In this document: piece after piece, positions 7,620-16,370 of the stretch
Layout of the letters: each line of letters starts with the position of its first letter
How positions within the stretch are numbered: position 1 is the first letter of the stretch
Assembly: GCF_900166585.1 (NCBI RefSeq)
Contig: NZ_FVZC01000009.1
Coordinates: 1,251,444-1,315,443 of the forward strand
Length of the DNA stretch: 64,000 bases
Source: Mesobacillus jeotgali
GTDB lineage: Bacteria > Bacillota > Bacilli > Bacillales > Cytobacillaceae
Direction of reading: 5' to 3'
Made by a program: the position numbers and the translations under genes
The notes under the pieces: model-generated
Seen by the model: the letters and a program-made list of their open reading frames with translations, nothing else
Database searches by the model: none
Told to the model about the DNA's origin: nothing

Positions 7620-8795
7620 ATGCATTTACGTTTAACAGAAGAACAAAAAATGGTGCAGAAGACAATCCGACGATTCGTTGAAAAAGAATTGATACCACTT
7701 GAAAATGATGTATTGCGAAATGAACGAGAAGGACGGCCAAGCCTCCCGCCCGGTAAACTAAAAGAACTGCAATTAAAAGCAAAGGAAGCTGGCTTCTGGG
7801 GAATCAATACTCCTGAACAATATGGCGGCGCGGATCTTGGCCAAATGATGATGGCGATTGTCTTGATGGAAGTTTCCAAGACTTTTGTCCCTTTCCAATT
7901 CGGTGGTTCTGCAGATAATATCCTTTACTACGGAAATGAAGAACAGAAGCAGAAATATTTAATCCCAACCATCGACGGAGAGAAAAAATCATGCTTTGCG
8001 ATGACAGAGCCAGGAGCTGGATCTGATACACGGAACATAAAAATGACCGCTGTCAAGGACGGAAATGAGTGGATTCTCAATGGTGAAAAGACATTTATAA
8101 CAGGCGGGAATGAAGCAGACTTCGTTATGGTTATTGCCATTACAGATAAAGAAAAACATCGTGCCACCGGCCGTGATGGTGTAACCTGCTTTATTGTTGA
8201 CCGCGATATGGGCTGGAAGTCAGAGTATATACATACGATGGGCGAGTGGGGTCCGGCCGGCCTGGTATTTGATAATGTCCGCGTTCCTGAAGAGAACATT
8301 CTTGGCGAAGTCGATGGCGGTTACAAATTGGGACTTGAATGGATCGGATTTGCCAGATGGGTTGTTGGAGCAAGGGCAATTGGAGCCGCTGAGCGCCTGC
8401 TGCAAATGGCGATTGATTATTCTAAAGAGCGCATCACTTTTGGCAAGCCGATTGCAGAAAGACAAGCCATCCAATGGATGATTGCAGACTCAGCGGTGGA
8501 GATTGAAGCGGCAAGATGGCTTGTATTGAATGCCGCGTATACTCTGGATGCTGGCGAAGATAACAGGCACATGGCATCGATGGCAAAATTGTATGGCTCT
8601 AACATGGGGAATCGTGTAGTGGACCGGGTCATGCAAATCCACGGCGGAATGGGCTATACCAGGGAATTGCCGATTGAACGATGGTATCGGGAAGCCAGGC
8701 TTTGGAGGATTTACGACGGGACGGATGAAATTCAGCGCATGATTATTGCAAGAGATCTTTTAAAAGGACATGTCAAAATCGGCCAGTTTGTATAA
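7620..8795 (+). CDS. Acyl-CoA dehydrogenase (YDGT variant)
   Basis: A 391-residue flavoprotein dehydrogenase with IPEQYGG-like NTPEQYGGAD, the FAMTEPGAGSD strand, NGEKTFITG and IHGGMGYTRELPIERWYREAR. At the position where many family members have the catalytic Glu (YEGT) this one has Asp: RIYDGTDEIQ, about residue 366. Such Asp forms occur in FadE- and ACAD10/11-like branches. I start at ATG 7620, with AGGGAGTGA well placed; GTG 7611 overlaps that site. It is the first gene of the regulated cluster, behind a promoter and TetR operator, and is followed by a cre site and a short-chain dehydrogenase. Confidence 0.92.
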   Translation: MHLRLTEEQKMVQKTIRRFVEKELIPLENDVLRNEREGRPSLPPGKLKELQLKAKEAGFWGINTPEQYGGADLGQMMMAIVLMEVSKTFVPFQFGGSADNILYYGNEEQKQKYLIPTIDGEKKSCFAMTEPGAGSDTRNIKMTAVKDGNEWILNGEKTFITGGNEADFVMVIAITDKEKHRATGRDGVTCFIVDRDMGWKSEYIHTMGEWGPAGLVFDNVRVPEENILGEVDGGYKLGLEWIGFARWVVGARAIGAAERLLQMAIDYSKERITFGKPIAERQAIQWMIADSAVEIEAARWLVLNAAYTLDAGEDNRHMASMAKLYGSNMGNRVVDRVMQIHGGMGYTRELPIERWYREARLWRIYDGTDEIQRMIIARDLLKGHVKIGQFV

Positions 8796-8799
8796 GTAT

Positions 8800-8813
8800 T
8801 GTAAGCGTTAACA
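8800..8813. promoter_or_regulatory. cre site (CcpA binding)
   Basis: TGTAAGCGTTAACA fits the Bacillus cre consensus TGWAANCGNTNWCA at every specified position. It lies between the first acyl-CoA dehydrogenase stop and the SDR start, where bound CcpA could block elongation or a local promoter in the presence of glucose. Confidence 0.75.
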
Positions 8814-8835
8814 GTTTACTAGAAAGGGAGGAATC

Positions 8836-9600
8836 ATGATGGGTAGATTTGATGGCCGAGTGGCTTTCGTGACAGGAGGCAGCCGGGGAATCGGTAAAGG
8901 AATTGTCCAGCTTTTTGCGGAAGAAGGAGCAAAGGTGGCATTTATCGATTTAAATGAAGAGGCTTTGGCAGAAACAACAAATGAGCTGAAAGAAAAAGGA
9001 TATGAAGTATATTCCAAGGTAGCGAATGTTACCGACGCGGAGCAAGTTGAACAGGCATTTAAAGAGGTGAATGACACTTTCGGCTCTGTGGATATTTTAG
9101 TGAATAATGCTGGCGTCATTCGCGACAATCTTCTTTTTAAAATGACCGACTCTGACTGGCAAACAGTCATGGATGTCCATCTTAAGGGTTCATTCAATGC
9201 ATCCAGGGCCGCACAAAAGTATATGGTGGAAAAGAAATATGGACGTATTATTAACATTTCTTCTACATCAGCCTTAGGAAACAGAGGACAGGCGAACTAT
9301 GCAGCAGCCAAAGCAGGATTACAGGGTTTCACAAAGACACTTGCGATTGAACTTGGACGTTATGGGATTACAGCGAATTCAGTAGCACCAGGGTTCATTG
9401 AAACCGAAATGACAAAGGAAACGGCCGCTCGAATCGGCATTGCTTTTGATGATCTGATTAAGCACAGTGTGGCAAGCATCCCTGTCGGAAGAAGCGGAAA
9501 GCCTGAGGATATTGCCAATGCAGTCGCTTTCTTTGCCGATGAAAAATCGTCCTTTGTAAACGGACAAGTGATTTACGTTGCGGGCGGACCTAAAAATTAA
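8836..9600 (+). CDS. Short-chain dehydrogenase (FabG-like, 3-hydroxyacyl-CoA dehydrogenase candidate)
   Basis: A 254-residue classical SDR with TGGSRGIGKG (cofactor loop), NNAGV, and the catalytic Ser142, Tyr155 and Lys159 in the SSTSALGNRGQANYAAAK region. The sequence resembles FabG, but its place directly before a MaoC-type hydratase pair and after an acyl-CoA dehydrogenase makes a 3-hydroxyacyl-CoA oxidation step more likely than fatty acid synthesis. The start is ATG 8836 (or 8839) behind AAAGGGAGG. Its TAA overlaps a possible ATG of the next gene, so translation is coupled. Confidence 0.9.
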   Translation: MMGRFDGRVAFVTGGSRGIGKGIVQLFAEEGAKVAFIDLNEEALAETTNELKEKGYEVYSKVANVTDAEQVEQAFKEVNDTFGSVDILVNNAGVIRDNLLFKMTDSDWQTVMDVHLKGSFNASRAAQKYMVEKKYGRIINISSTSALGNRGQANYAAAKAGLQGFTKTLAIELGRYGITANSVAPGFIETEMTKETAARIGIAFDDLIKHSVASIPVGRSGKPEDIANAVAFFADEKSSFVNGQVIYVAGGPKN

Positions 9601-9617
9601 TGAGAGGTGAGCAGCCA

Positions 9618-10067
9618 GTGTTTCAGGAGCATATTGGCAAGCAATCGAATAAGGTGAAAAACATTGTAGAGCGCGGTGCTGTCAAAAAATTTGCCGAAGC
9701 CATCGGTGATTTGCATCCTATTTTCGTTGACGAGGAAACGGGCAAAAAATCCAGATACAAAAGAAATATTGCTCCTCCGACTTTCCCAAGGGTTTTTGAC
9801 TATGGGACAATCGACGGATTGAACCTCCCTAATAAGGGCTTGATCCATGGTGAACAAACCTACCATTATGAGCGCCCGTTACTAGTAGGTGAAGAAATTA
9901 CATGCTATTCGGTGGTTAAAAACTATTTTGAGAAGAAAGGCACTCAGGGAGAAATGGGATTCCTTGTATTAGAAAGCTTCGGTGAAGACGAAATGGGAAA
10001 TGTGGTTTTTGCCTCCACCCAAACCGTCATTATTACAGAAGCGGTAAGGAAGGTGTTGATCGGATGA
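9618..10067 (+). CDS. MaoC-like hydratase, N-terminal-type subunit
   Basis: A 149-residue hot-dog protein of the FAS1_DH/MaoC N-terminal type (HIGKQSNKVKNIVERGAVKKFAEAIGD opening, then APPTFPRVF and HGEQTYHYERPLLVGE). I choose the GTG at 9618, because AGAGGTGA lies seven bases upstream and family members begin at this residue; the ATG at 9600 overlaps the previous stop and would put the ribosome site inside the gene. It lacks an obvious Asp/His catalytic pair, as expected of the structural half of a two-subunit (R)-specific enoyl-CoA hydratase. The catalytic partner follows with a 4-base overlap. Confidence 0.86.
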   Translation: MFQEHIGKQSNKVKNIVERGAVKKFAEAIGDLHPIFVDEETGKKSRYKRNIAPPTFPRVFDYGTIDGLNLPNKGLIHGEQTYHYERPLLVGEEITCYSVVKNYFEKKGTQGEMGFLVLESFGEDEMGNVVFASTQTVIITEAVRKVLIG

Positions 10068-10471
10068 GTAAATTGGCAGAATTGAAAATTGGCGACTCAC
10101 TTAAGGAAATCCAGCTGGACCCGGTCGATCGAATCACTTTAATTAAATACGCAGGTGCGTCTGGAGATTACAACCCAATCCACACTATTGATGATGAGGC
10201 GAAAAAAGCCGGCCTGCCGGGGATTATCGCGCACGGAATGTGGACAATGGGCAACCTGGCGAAACTGTTTACTGATTTTTACAATGAAGGGTTCATTCAG
10301 GACTATAGGATCCGCTTCAAAGGGATGGTATTCCTTAATGATGTTGTCACCCTAAAGGCTGAACTTGCAGAGGAAAATGACAATCTCCTTCGCTTTCGTG
10401 TTCAAGCTGTCAATCAGAATGGCAATGAGGTCATTAAGGGAGATGTGCTATACCACCGGTATGCTTCTTAA
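10064..10471 (+). CDS. MaoC family hydratase, catalytic subunit
   Basis: A 135-residue MaoC-domain protein. The hydratase motif is complete: YAGASGDYNPIH, which supplies the catalytic Asp and His, followed by GIIAHGMWTMG. The ATG overlaps the stop of the preceding subunit (ATGA), so the two are made together and likely form a heterodimeric enoyl-CoA hydratase similar in plan to the HadAB type. It would hydrate the 2-enoyl-CoA made by the acyl-CoA dehydrogenases, giving the substrate for the SDR. The stop codon is followed at once by a 185-bp repeat element. Confidence 0.9.
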   Translation: MSKLAELKIGDSLKEIQLDPVDRITLIKYAGASGDYNPIHTIDDEAKKAGLPGIIAHGMWTMGNLAKLFTDFYNEGFIQDYRIRFKGMVFLNDVVTLKAELAEENDNLLRFRVQAVNQNGNEVIKGDVLYHRYAS

Positions 10472-10475
10472 TAAA

Positions 10476-10660
10476 AGGCTGTTTTCGTAAAGATTGTTGT
10501 TAAAATCCTAAAGCCGATTTTAACGTGATTATAGCCATTTTGTAGGTCGGTACTAAGTTGGCAAGCTCTTTTCTCTTCAGAAGCGTTCATTTTGTGCAGA
10601 AACTTAGGCAATTCCATCCTATTTTGTCATCAATAGCAACAAAGTTTGAGAAAAGAGCCT
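10476..10660. mobile_element. 185-bp MITE-like element, copy A
   Basis: The ends are inverted repeats: AGGCTGTTTTCGTAAA on the left, and on the right the complement of AGGCTCTTTTCTCAAA. The element has no coding capacity and is flanked on both sides by AATAAA. A second copy of identical length and the same orientation lies at 25469-25653, with roughly three-quarters identity by eye. This copy begins four bases after the MaoC stop. Confidence 0.8.
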
Positions 10661-10670
10661 AATAAAAATA

Positions 10671-10696
10671 AAACCCGGCAAAAAATTGCTGGGTTT
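10671..10696 (+). terminator. Intrinsic terminator
   Basis: AAACCCGGCAA (10671-10681) pairs with TTGCTGGGTTT (10686-10696) and is followed by ATTACTAT. With the MITE hairpin before it, this likely ends the first part of the cluster. From here to 10906 I see no convincing gene or site. Confidence 0.7.
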
Positions 10697-10906
10697 ATTA
10701 CTATAGGTTCATCCTTATTTTGAAAAATAAATAGATTTTAAGGAAAATAGGTTTATTTTTAAGGAATGAATAACGAAGGTTCAGTAATATATCGTCTGGT
10801 TCAAGAAAAAAGACGGATTTTCCCGACTATCTGCCCTTCTACGCAGCTAGTCACACTTGCCTTGTTAAAAACTAGAGATTTCCCAGGAACGAGGTGTCCA
10901 ACAAAG

Positions 10907-12049
10907 GTGAATTTTGATTTTGATGAAGATTTATTGGCGTTAAAGAAGAATGTCCGTGATTTTATCCAGACGGAAGTCGAGCCTGTTGCGATGCAAATCG
11001 AAGAAGAAGATGAAATTCCTCGCAAAATCATAGAACTTTCCAAAGAAATGGGTTTGTTTGGACTCAGCATACCGGAGGAATACGGCGGACTAGGAATTGG
11101 CATGGTTGAAAAATGTGCTCTTTATGAGGAAATCGGCCAGACACACAATGGCTACACAACTTTAATAGGTGCCCACACTGGGATCGGCACGGTTGGCATA
11201 GTGGAGATGGGCAACGAGCAGCAAAAACAGAAATATTTGCCTGCTATGGCAGCTGGTGAAAAGATCGGTGCATTCGCTCTTACTGAGCCTGATGCCGGGT
11301 CTAATGCAGCGAACCTCAAGACGACCGCCGTTAAAAGAGGAGATAAATACGTACTGAATGGTTTAAAGCATTATATCACTAATGCTTTAGACGCAAGTGT
11401 TTTCACAGTAATGGCGGTGACAGCAGAAAAAGGGGCAAAAGGGATCACTTCCTTCATTGTTGAAAAGGATTTCCCCGGGTTCAAGCTTGGCAAAGTCGAA
11501 AAGAAGATGGGGCTGCGAGGCTCGCACTCAGCTGAATTGGTTTTCGAAGATTGCGAGGTCCCTGTTGAGAATGTTCTTGGAGCAGAGGGACAGGGTTATG
11601 TGAATGCTTTGAAAATCCTGGCTAACGGAAGGGCAGGACTTGCGTCTCGCAATCTTGGATCCTGCCAGAAGCTTCTCGACATGTCTGTTGCCTATGCAAA
11701 AGAGAGAATCCAATTCGGGGAACCAATCATAAGGCACCAGGCGGTTAGCCATATGCTCGCTGAGATGGCAGTGGAAATCGAAGCGCTCCGCTCATTTACA
11801 TACCGGGTTGCCTGGATGGTTGATTCGGGCAAAAAGGTGATCAAGGAAGCTGCCATGTTAAAGCTTTATGGCTCAGAAGTATACAATCGGGTCGCGGATA
11901 AAGCGGTACAAATCCACGGAGGGCTTGGTTATATATCGGATTATCCAGTAGAAAGATTTTTCAGGGATGCACGGATAACAAGAATCTATGAAGGAACGTC
12001 TGAAATCCAGAAAAATATCATAGCCGCACAGCTTGAAAAGGAATATTAG
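10907..12049 (+). CDS. Acyl-CoA dehydrogenase (short-chain type)
   Basis: A 380-residue acyl-CoA dehydrogenase with the usual [29 protein letters not shown] and [16 protein letters not shown] blocks and the catalytic Glu in [10 protein letters not shown] (about residue 362). The frame is open back to an ATG at 10766, but that would add 47 residues unlike any family member and has no ribosome site. GTG 10907, with GAGGTG about 11 bases upstream, gives the standard start [11 protein letters not shown] therefore prefer GTG, possibly an ancestral ATG that has drifted. It precedes TetR operator 2. Confidence 0.85.
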   Translation: MNFDFDEDLLALKKNVRDFIQTEVEPVAMQIEEEDEIPRKIIELSKEMGLFGLSIPEEYGGLGIGMVEKCALYEEIGQTHNGYTTLIGAHTGIGTVGIVEMGNEQQKQKYLPAMAAGEKIGAFALTEPDAGSNAANLKTTAVKRGDKYVLNGLKHYITNALDASVFTVMAVTAEKGAKGITSFIVEKDFPGFKLGKVEKKMGLRGSHSAELVFEDCEVPVENVLGAEGQGYVNALKILANGRAGLASRNLGSCQKLLDMSVAYAKERIQFGEPIIRHQAVSHMLAEMAVEIEALRSFTYRVAWMVDSGKKVIKEAAMLKLYGSEVYNRVADKAVQIHGGLGYISDYPVERFFRDARITRIYEGTSEIQKNIIAAQLEKEY

Positions 12050-12056
12050 GATATCG

Positions 12057-12078
12057 GCATACCTACTAGTCAGTATGC
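12057..12078. promoter_or_regulatory. TetR-type operator 2
   Basis: CATACCTACTAGTCAGTATG, extended by G and C to 22 bases, is an inverted repeat with the same half-site CATAC and the same central AC-N2-GT as operator 1. It lies 27 bases before the ACAD10/11-type gene, in the short gap after the preceding stop. Confidence 0.75.
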
Positions 12079-12104
12079 AAAATGAAAAGAAAGAGGTGGC
12101 AAGG

Positions 12105-13310
12105 ATGGATTTTAATCACTCTGAAAAGGTCAAAAAATACCAGGCCAGGCTGTCAGCGTTCATGGATGAATTCATTTATCCAAATGAACAGGTGTATAAA
12201 GAGCAAATCGACAAAAACGCCCCCTTTTCAAAAGTACCTCCAATCATGGAAGAACTAAAGGAAAAGGCAAAAGAAAAAGGTCTTTGGAATCTATTTTTGC
12301 CTGAAAGCGAATATGGTGAAGGTCTTACCAATTTGGAATATGCTCCTCTCTGTGAAATCATGGGCAGATCAAGTATCGCCCCAGAGGTGTTCAACTGTGC
12401 TGCGCCTGATACAGGCAATATGGAAGTACTTGTACGTTACGGAACAGAAGCACAGAAGGAACAATGGCTAAAACCGCTCCTGAGCGGAGAAATTCGGTCA
12501 TGCTTTTCGATGACAGAACCAGATGTTGCTTCATCTGATGCGACCAACATCCAGGCAAGCATCATCCGTGATGGTGATGAGTATGTCATTAACGGAAAGA
12601 AATGGTGGTCTTCGGGGGCTGGGGATCCACGCTGCAAGATCGCGATTGTGATGGGGAAAAATGACCCTGATGCCCAGAAGCATGAGCAGCAATCTATGAT
12701 TCTCGTTCCGCTGGATACACCAGGAGTCACCATCAAAAGGATCCTGCCAGTCTTTGGTTATGATCATGCTCCCCATGGCCATGCCGAAATAGAATACAAG
12801 AATGTAAGAGTACCTGCTTCCAATATGCTTTGGGACAAGGGCAAAGGATTTGCGATTGCCCAGGGACGCCTGGGTCCTGGCAGGATCCATCATTGCATGA
12901 GAACGATCGGTGCTGCGGAACGGGCGCTTGAAGAATTGTCCAAAAGGGTTCTTGGAAGAGAAGCCTTCGGTAAAAAGCTTGCGGAACAAGGTGTCATCCA
13001 GGAATGGATCGCGGAAGCAAGAATAGATATTGAACAGGCCAGACTTTTGACTTTGAAGGCAGCCTTCATGATGGATACTGTCGGAAACAAAGAAGCGAAA
13101 GCAGAAATTGCAATGATTAAGGTCGTGGCACCAAATATGGCGTTAAAAATTATTGACAGGGCGATTCAGGCTTTTGGCGCAGCTGGTGTAAGCGATGATT
13201 TCACACTTGCAGCCTCATGGGCAAATATCCGGACCCTTCGTTTAGCTGACGGACCAGATGAGGTACACAAACGAGCAATTGCACGCTATGAACTTAAAAA
13301 ATATATGTAA
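12105..13310 (+). CDS. Acyl-CoA dehydrogenase, ACAD10/11-like
   Basis: A 401-residue protein like the dehydrogenase half of eukaryotic ACAD10/ACAD11. Marks are [27 protein letters not shown], the [13 protein letters not shown] segment and the C-terminal [19 protein letters not shown], with Asp (about residue 382) where other acyl-CoA dehydrogenases have the base Glu. I use ATG 12105 behind AGAGGTGGC. Relatives such as Pseudomonas LvaC and mammalian ACAD11 act on 4-phosphoacyl-CoA made by a kinase, and such a kinase is encoded at 15307. It leads a run of tightly packed genes to 24471. Confidence 0.9.
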   Translation: MDFNHSEKVKKYQARLSAFMDEFIYPNEQVYKEQIDKNAPFSKVPPIMEELKEKAKEKGLWNLFLPESEYGEGLTNLEYAPLCEIMGRSSIAPEVFNCAAPDTGNMEVLVRYGTEAQKEQWLKPLLSGEIRSCFSMTEPDVASSDATNIQASIIRDGDEYVINGKKWWSSGAGDPRCKIAIVMGKNDPDAQKHEQQSMILVPLDTPGVTIKRILPVFGYDHAPHGHAEIEYKNVRVPASNMLWDKGKGFAIAQGRLGPGRIHHCMRTIGAAERALEELSKRVLGREAFGKKLAEQGVIQEWIAEARIDIEQARLLTLKAAFMMDTVGNKEAKAEIAMIKVVAPNMALKIIDRAIQAFGAAGVSDDFTLAASWANIRTLRLADGPDEVHKRAIARYELKKYM

Positions 13311-13322
13311 GGAGGAGCATTA

Positions 13323-14096
13323 ATGCATGTATCAGATTTATTTTCACTCAGAGGAAAAGTAGCGATTGTTACAGGTGGCGGCCGGGGACTTGGGGAACAA
13401 ATCGCTGTAGGTTTTGCTGAAGCTGGAGCCAATGTCGTCGTTTGTTCGAGACGAGTGGAAGCCTGTGAGGAAGTAAGCCAGAAACTGAAAGAATCAGGGG
13501 TAGAATCTTTAGCGTTAAGGTGTGACATCACCAATCAAGAAGACGTGAAAAACGTAGTTCAAAAAACCTTAGAGAAATTCGGGCGGATTGACATCCTTGT
13601 CAATAACAGCGGGGCATCCTGGGGGGCGCCTGCGGAAGAGATGCCTCTAGAAGCATGGCAAAAAGTCATGAATGTCAATGTTACTGGCACCTTCTTAATG
13701 TCCCAGGCTGCAGGGAAAGTCATGCTTGAGCAAGGGGCAGGCAAAATCATTAATATTGCGTCGGTTGCTGGCCTGAAAGGATCCAATCCAAAAGTGATGG
13801 ATGCGATTGGCTATAACGCCAGCAAGGGGGCTGTCATTACATTTACAAAGGATTTGGCGGCTAAATGGGGGCCGCGCGGCATTTATGTGAATGCCATTGC
13901 CCCTGGATTCTTCCCAACGAAGATGTCGAAAGGACTGCTGGAAAAAGGCGGTCAGTCAATACTGGAAGGAACGCCATTAAGGAAATTCGGTTCTGATACC
14001 GACCTTAAGGGCGTCGCTGTATTCCTGGCGGCACCGGCATCTGACTATATTACTGGTGACGTAATTGTTGTAGATGGAGGAACACATGTGCTTTAA
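13323..14096 (+). CDS. Short-chain dehydrogenase/reductase
   Basis: A 257-residue classical SDR with TGGGRGLGEQ, NNSGAS and the catalytic Ser147, Tyr164 and Lys168. It starts at ATG 13323 behind AAGGAGGAG, 12 bases after the ACAD10/11-type gene, and stops 15 bases before the thiolase. The context points to oxidation of a hydroxyacyl-CoA or of an alcohol/ketone substituent on the pathway substrate. In the levulinate (lva) pathway an SDR also accompanies the kinase and dehydrogenase; whether this one is orthologous I cannot tell. Confidence 0.9.
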   Translation: MHVSDLFSLRGKVAIVTGGGRGLGEQIAVGFAEAGANVVVCSRRVEACEEVSQKLKESGVESLALRCDITNQEDVKNVVQKTLEKFGRIDILVNNSGASWGAPAEEMPLEAWQKVMNVNVTGTFLMSQAAGKVMLEQGAGKIINIASVAGLKGSNPKVMDAIGYNASKGAVITFTKDLAAKWGPRGIYVNAIAPGFFPTKMSKGLLEKGGQSILEGTPLRKFGSDTDLKGVAVFLAAPASDYITGDVIVVDGGTHVL

Positions 14097-14111
14097 AAGG
14101 GGGATGCAGCT

Positions 14112-15281
14112 TTGAAGAGAGATGCCGTAATCGTATCTGCAGTCAGGACAGCAATTGGCAGGCAGGGTGGAGCGCTTGCATCTGTCCCTGCACATGTATT
14201 TGGTGCGGAAGTAATAAAAGAAGCGATCAGGAGGGCAAACGTCCAGCCAGAAATGATTGAAGATGTCATTATGGGTAATGTCATCAGCGGAGGCGGGAAC
14301 ATTGCCCGTCTGACAGCTCTTCAAACCGGCTTTTCACAAGAATTGCCTGGCTTGACCATCGATCGGCAGTGCGGGTCTGGAATCAACGCTGTCAATCTCG
14401 CTGCCCAGGCAATCCGTTCAGGTGCTGGTGACGTATATATTGCTGGCGGAATCGAGAGTATGAGCAGGGCACCTTATTTAATGGATAAACCTGAAAAACC
14501 ATACAGCCCAGTACCGCCAAGCTTTAGGAAGTCCCAACTCTCGCCCAAGGAAATCGGCGATCCGCCAATGGGCATCACTGCGGAAAATCTGGTGGAAAAA
14601 TATTCGATCACAAGAGAAGAGCAGGACGAATTTGCGCTGTCCAGTCAGCAAAAAATGTCTGCTGCAATGGCTGGGGGACGTTTCGACGACCAAATCGTTC
14701 CCATCACGATCCCAGTCCGAAAAGGAGATTCCTTCATTTTTAAAAAGGATGAACACCCGAGGCCGCAAACAACATTAGAAGCGCTAACCAAGCTTCCGCC
14801 AGCCTTTTTACAGGGAGGGTCGGTTACTGCCGGCAGCAGCTCGGGATTGAATGATGGTGCAGCTGCACTAGTTATCATGTCCAGAGAGAAAGCCCAGGAA
14901 TTAGGTTTGGCACCATTGGCAATCATTAGGGAATCCTCTGTAGCTGGGGTCGATCCGAATATCATGGGCATCGGACCGGTTCCTGCGGTTAGAAAAGTTC
15001 TTCAGAAGTCCGGCCTGAAAATGGAGGACATGGACATTATTGAAATAAACGAGGCTTTCGCTGCCCAGGTCATTGCCTGCAATCGGGAGCTGAACATGGA
15101 TATGGATAAAGTGAATGTAAATGGCGGGGCGATAGCCCATGGTCATCCCCTTGGTGCTACAGGAGCAATCCTCGTCACTAAGGCTGTATATGAGCTTGAA
15201 AGAAGAGGAGGACGTTATGCCCTTATTACTGCCTGTATCGGCGGCGGACAGGGTATTGCCACAATTATCGAACGGGAATGA
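14112..15281 (+). CDS. Thiolase (acetyl-CoA acyltransferase)
   Basis: A 389-residue thiolase with all three active-site elements: nucleophile Cys87 in DRQCGSG, His345 in [10 protein letters not shown] and Cys375 in TACIGGGQG. It starts at TTG 14112, after an AAAAGGGGG ribosome site; there is no better ATG nearby. In this operon it would cleave the 3-ketoacyl-CoA made by the SDR step, releasing acetyl- or propionyl-CoA. Biosynthetic acetoacetyl-CoA thiolase is possible by sequence but not by context. Confidence 0.93.
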   Translation: MKRDAVIVSAVRTAIGRQGGALASVPAHVFGAEVIKEAIRRANVQPEMIEDVIMGNVISGGGNIARLTALQTGFSQELPGLTIDRQCGSGINAVNLAAQAIRSGAGDVYIAGGIESMSRAPYLMDKPEKPYSPVPPSFRKSQLSPKEIGDPPMGITAENLVEKYSITREEQDEFALSSQQKMSAAMAGGRFDDQIVPITIPVRKGDSFIFKKDEHPRPQTTLEALTKLPPAFLQGGSVTAGSSSGLNDGAAALVIMSREKAQELGLAPLAIIRESSVAGVDPNIMGIGPVPAVRKVLQKSGLKMEDMDIIEINEAFAAQVIACNRELNMDMDKVNVNGGAIAHGHPLGATGAILVTKAVYELERRGGRYALITACIGGGQGIATIIERE

Positions 15282-15306
15282 TTTTTCCAAAAGGGGGAAT
15301 GCACTT

Positions 15307-16365
15307 ATGGCTTCTGATACGATTCCAATCAGGCATGGAGAAGAACTGGATACAGCGGTCATCGAAAAGTACTTAAGGGAGCACTTACTGAATCTTCCTG
15401 AGGATAATTTGACAATCGAACAATTCAGCTTTGGAAAATCAAATTTAACCTACCAGCTGAAGATAGGTGAATGGGAAGCGGTCTTAAGACGTCCGCCGCT
15501 CGGTCCTGTAGCTCCAAAAGCTCACGATATGGAAAGGGAGTACAAGATACTTAAAGAAATCAGCCCTCACTTCGCGGCTGCTCCAAAACCTTATTTGTTT
15601 GCAGATGAAACTGTGATCGGCAGCCCATTCTTTGTCATGGAAAGAAAGCATGGTATTGTCCTTGATACTGACTTTCCTGAAGGTATAACACCTACAGAAG
15701 AGATGTGCAGAACCTTATCAGTAACGATGGTCGAACATCTGGCTGAGCTGCACAGTATTGATTATAAAAAGACAAAGCTAGCCGAAATGACCAAACCTGC
15801 AGGGTTCATGGAACGGCAAGTCATTGGCTGGATCCGCCGTTATGAGCGGGCGGAAACAGACATTGTCGATGGTGTGGAGCAGCTTAAGCAATGGATGATG
15901 AAGAATGTGTCAGAATCTGAAACGCCAGCAATCATCCATTATGATTATAAACTGAATAACTCCATGTTCAATAAAGAATTGACACAAATGGTCGGCCTAT
16001 TTGATTGGGAGATGACCACAGTCGGTGACCCGCTTGCCGATTTGGGAGTCGCCATGAGCTACTGGATTGAGCCAGATGATTCTGACCTGTTAAAAAGAGG
16101 AATGGGCAAGCCGCCTGTAACAGTGGCACCTGGTTTTATGACTCGTGAAGAATTCATGGATCTGTATGCAAACAAAAGCGGCAGGAATCTGGATAATATG
16201 AATTTTTATCAAACCTTTGCATATTTCAAGCTTGCCGTCATTTGCCAGCAAATTTATTACAGATGGAAGAAGGGTCAGACAAAGGATAGCCGATTTGCGC
16301 ACCTTGACCAGTTTGTCAGCAGCTTGATCCAATATTCGTTATACACAGCAGGGAAGAAGGGTTGA
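15307..16365 (+). CDS. APH-family phosphotransferase (ACAD10/11-type kinase)
   Basis: A 352-residue protein with an aminoglycoside phosphotransferase fold: FGKSNLTYQL near the N-terminus, the catalytic loop IIHYDYKLNNSMFN, and the metal-binding FDWEMTTVGDPLADLG. This is the subgroup fused to acyl-CoA dehydrogenase in eukaryotic ACAD10/11 and represented by LvaA in Pseudomonas, which phosphorylates the 4-hydroxyl of a hydroxyacyl-CoA. ATG 15307 follows AAAAGGGGG; the open frame extends further upstream inside the thiolase but has no ribosome site. Drug resistance is not implied. Its proximity to the ACAD10/11-like gene supports a joint role. Confidence 0.87.
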   Translation: MASDTIPIRHGEELDTAVIEKYLREHLLNLPEDNLTIEQFSFGKSNLTYQLKIGEWEAVLRRPPLGPVAPKAHDMEREYKILKEISPHFAAAPKPYLFADETVIGSPFFVMERKHGIVLDTDFPEGITPTEEMCRTLSVTMVEHLAELHSIDYKKTKLAEMTKPAGFMERQVIGWIRRYERAETDIVDGVEQLKQWMMKNVSESETPAIIHYDYKLNNSMFNKELTQMVGLFDWEMTTVGDPLADLGVAMSYWIEPDDSDLLKRGMGKPPVTVAPGFMTREEFMDLYANKSGRNLDNMNFYQTFAYFKLAVICQQIYYRWKKGQTKDSRFAHLDQFVSSLIQYSLYTAGKKG

Positions 16366-16370
16366 AGAAC

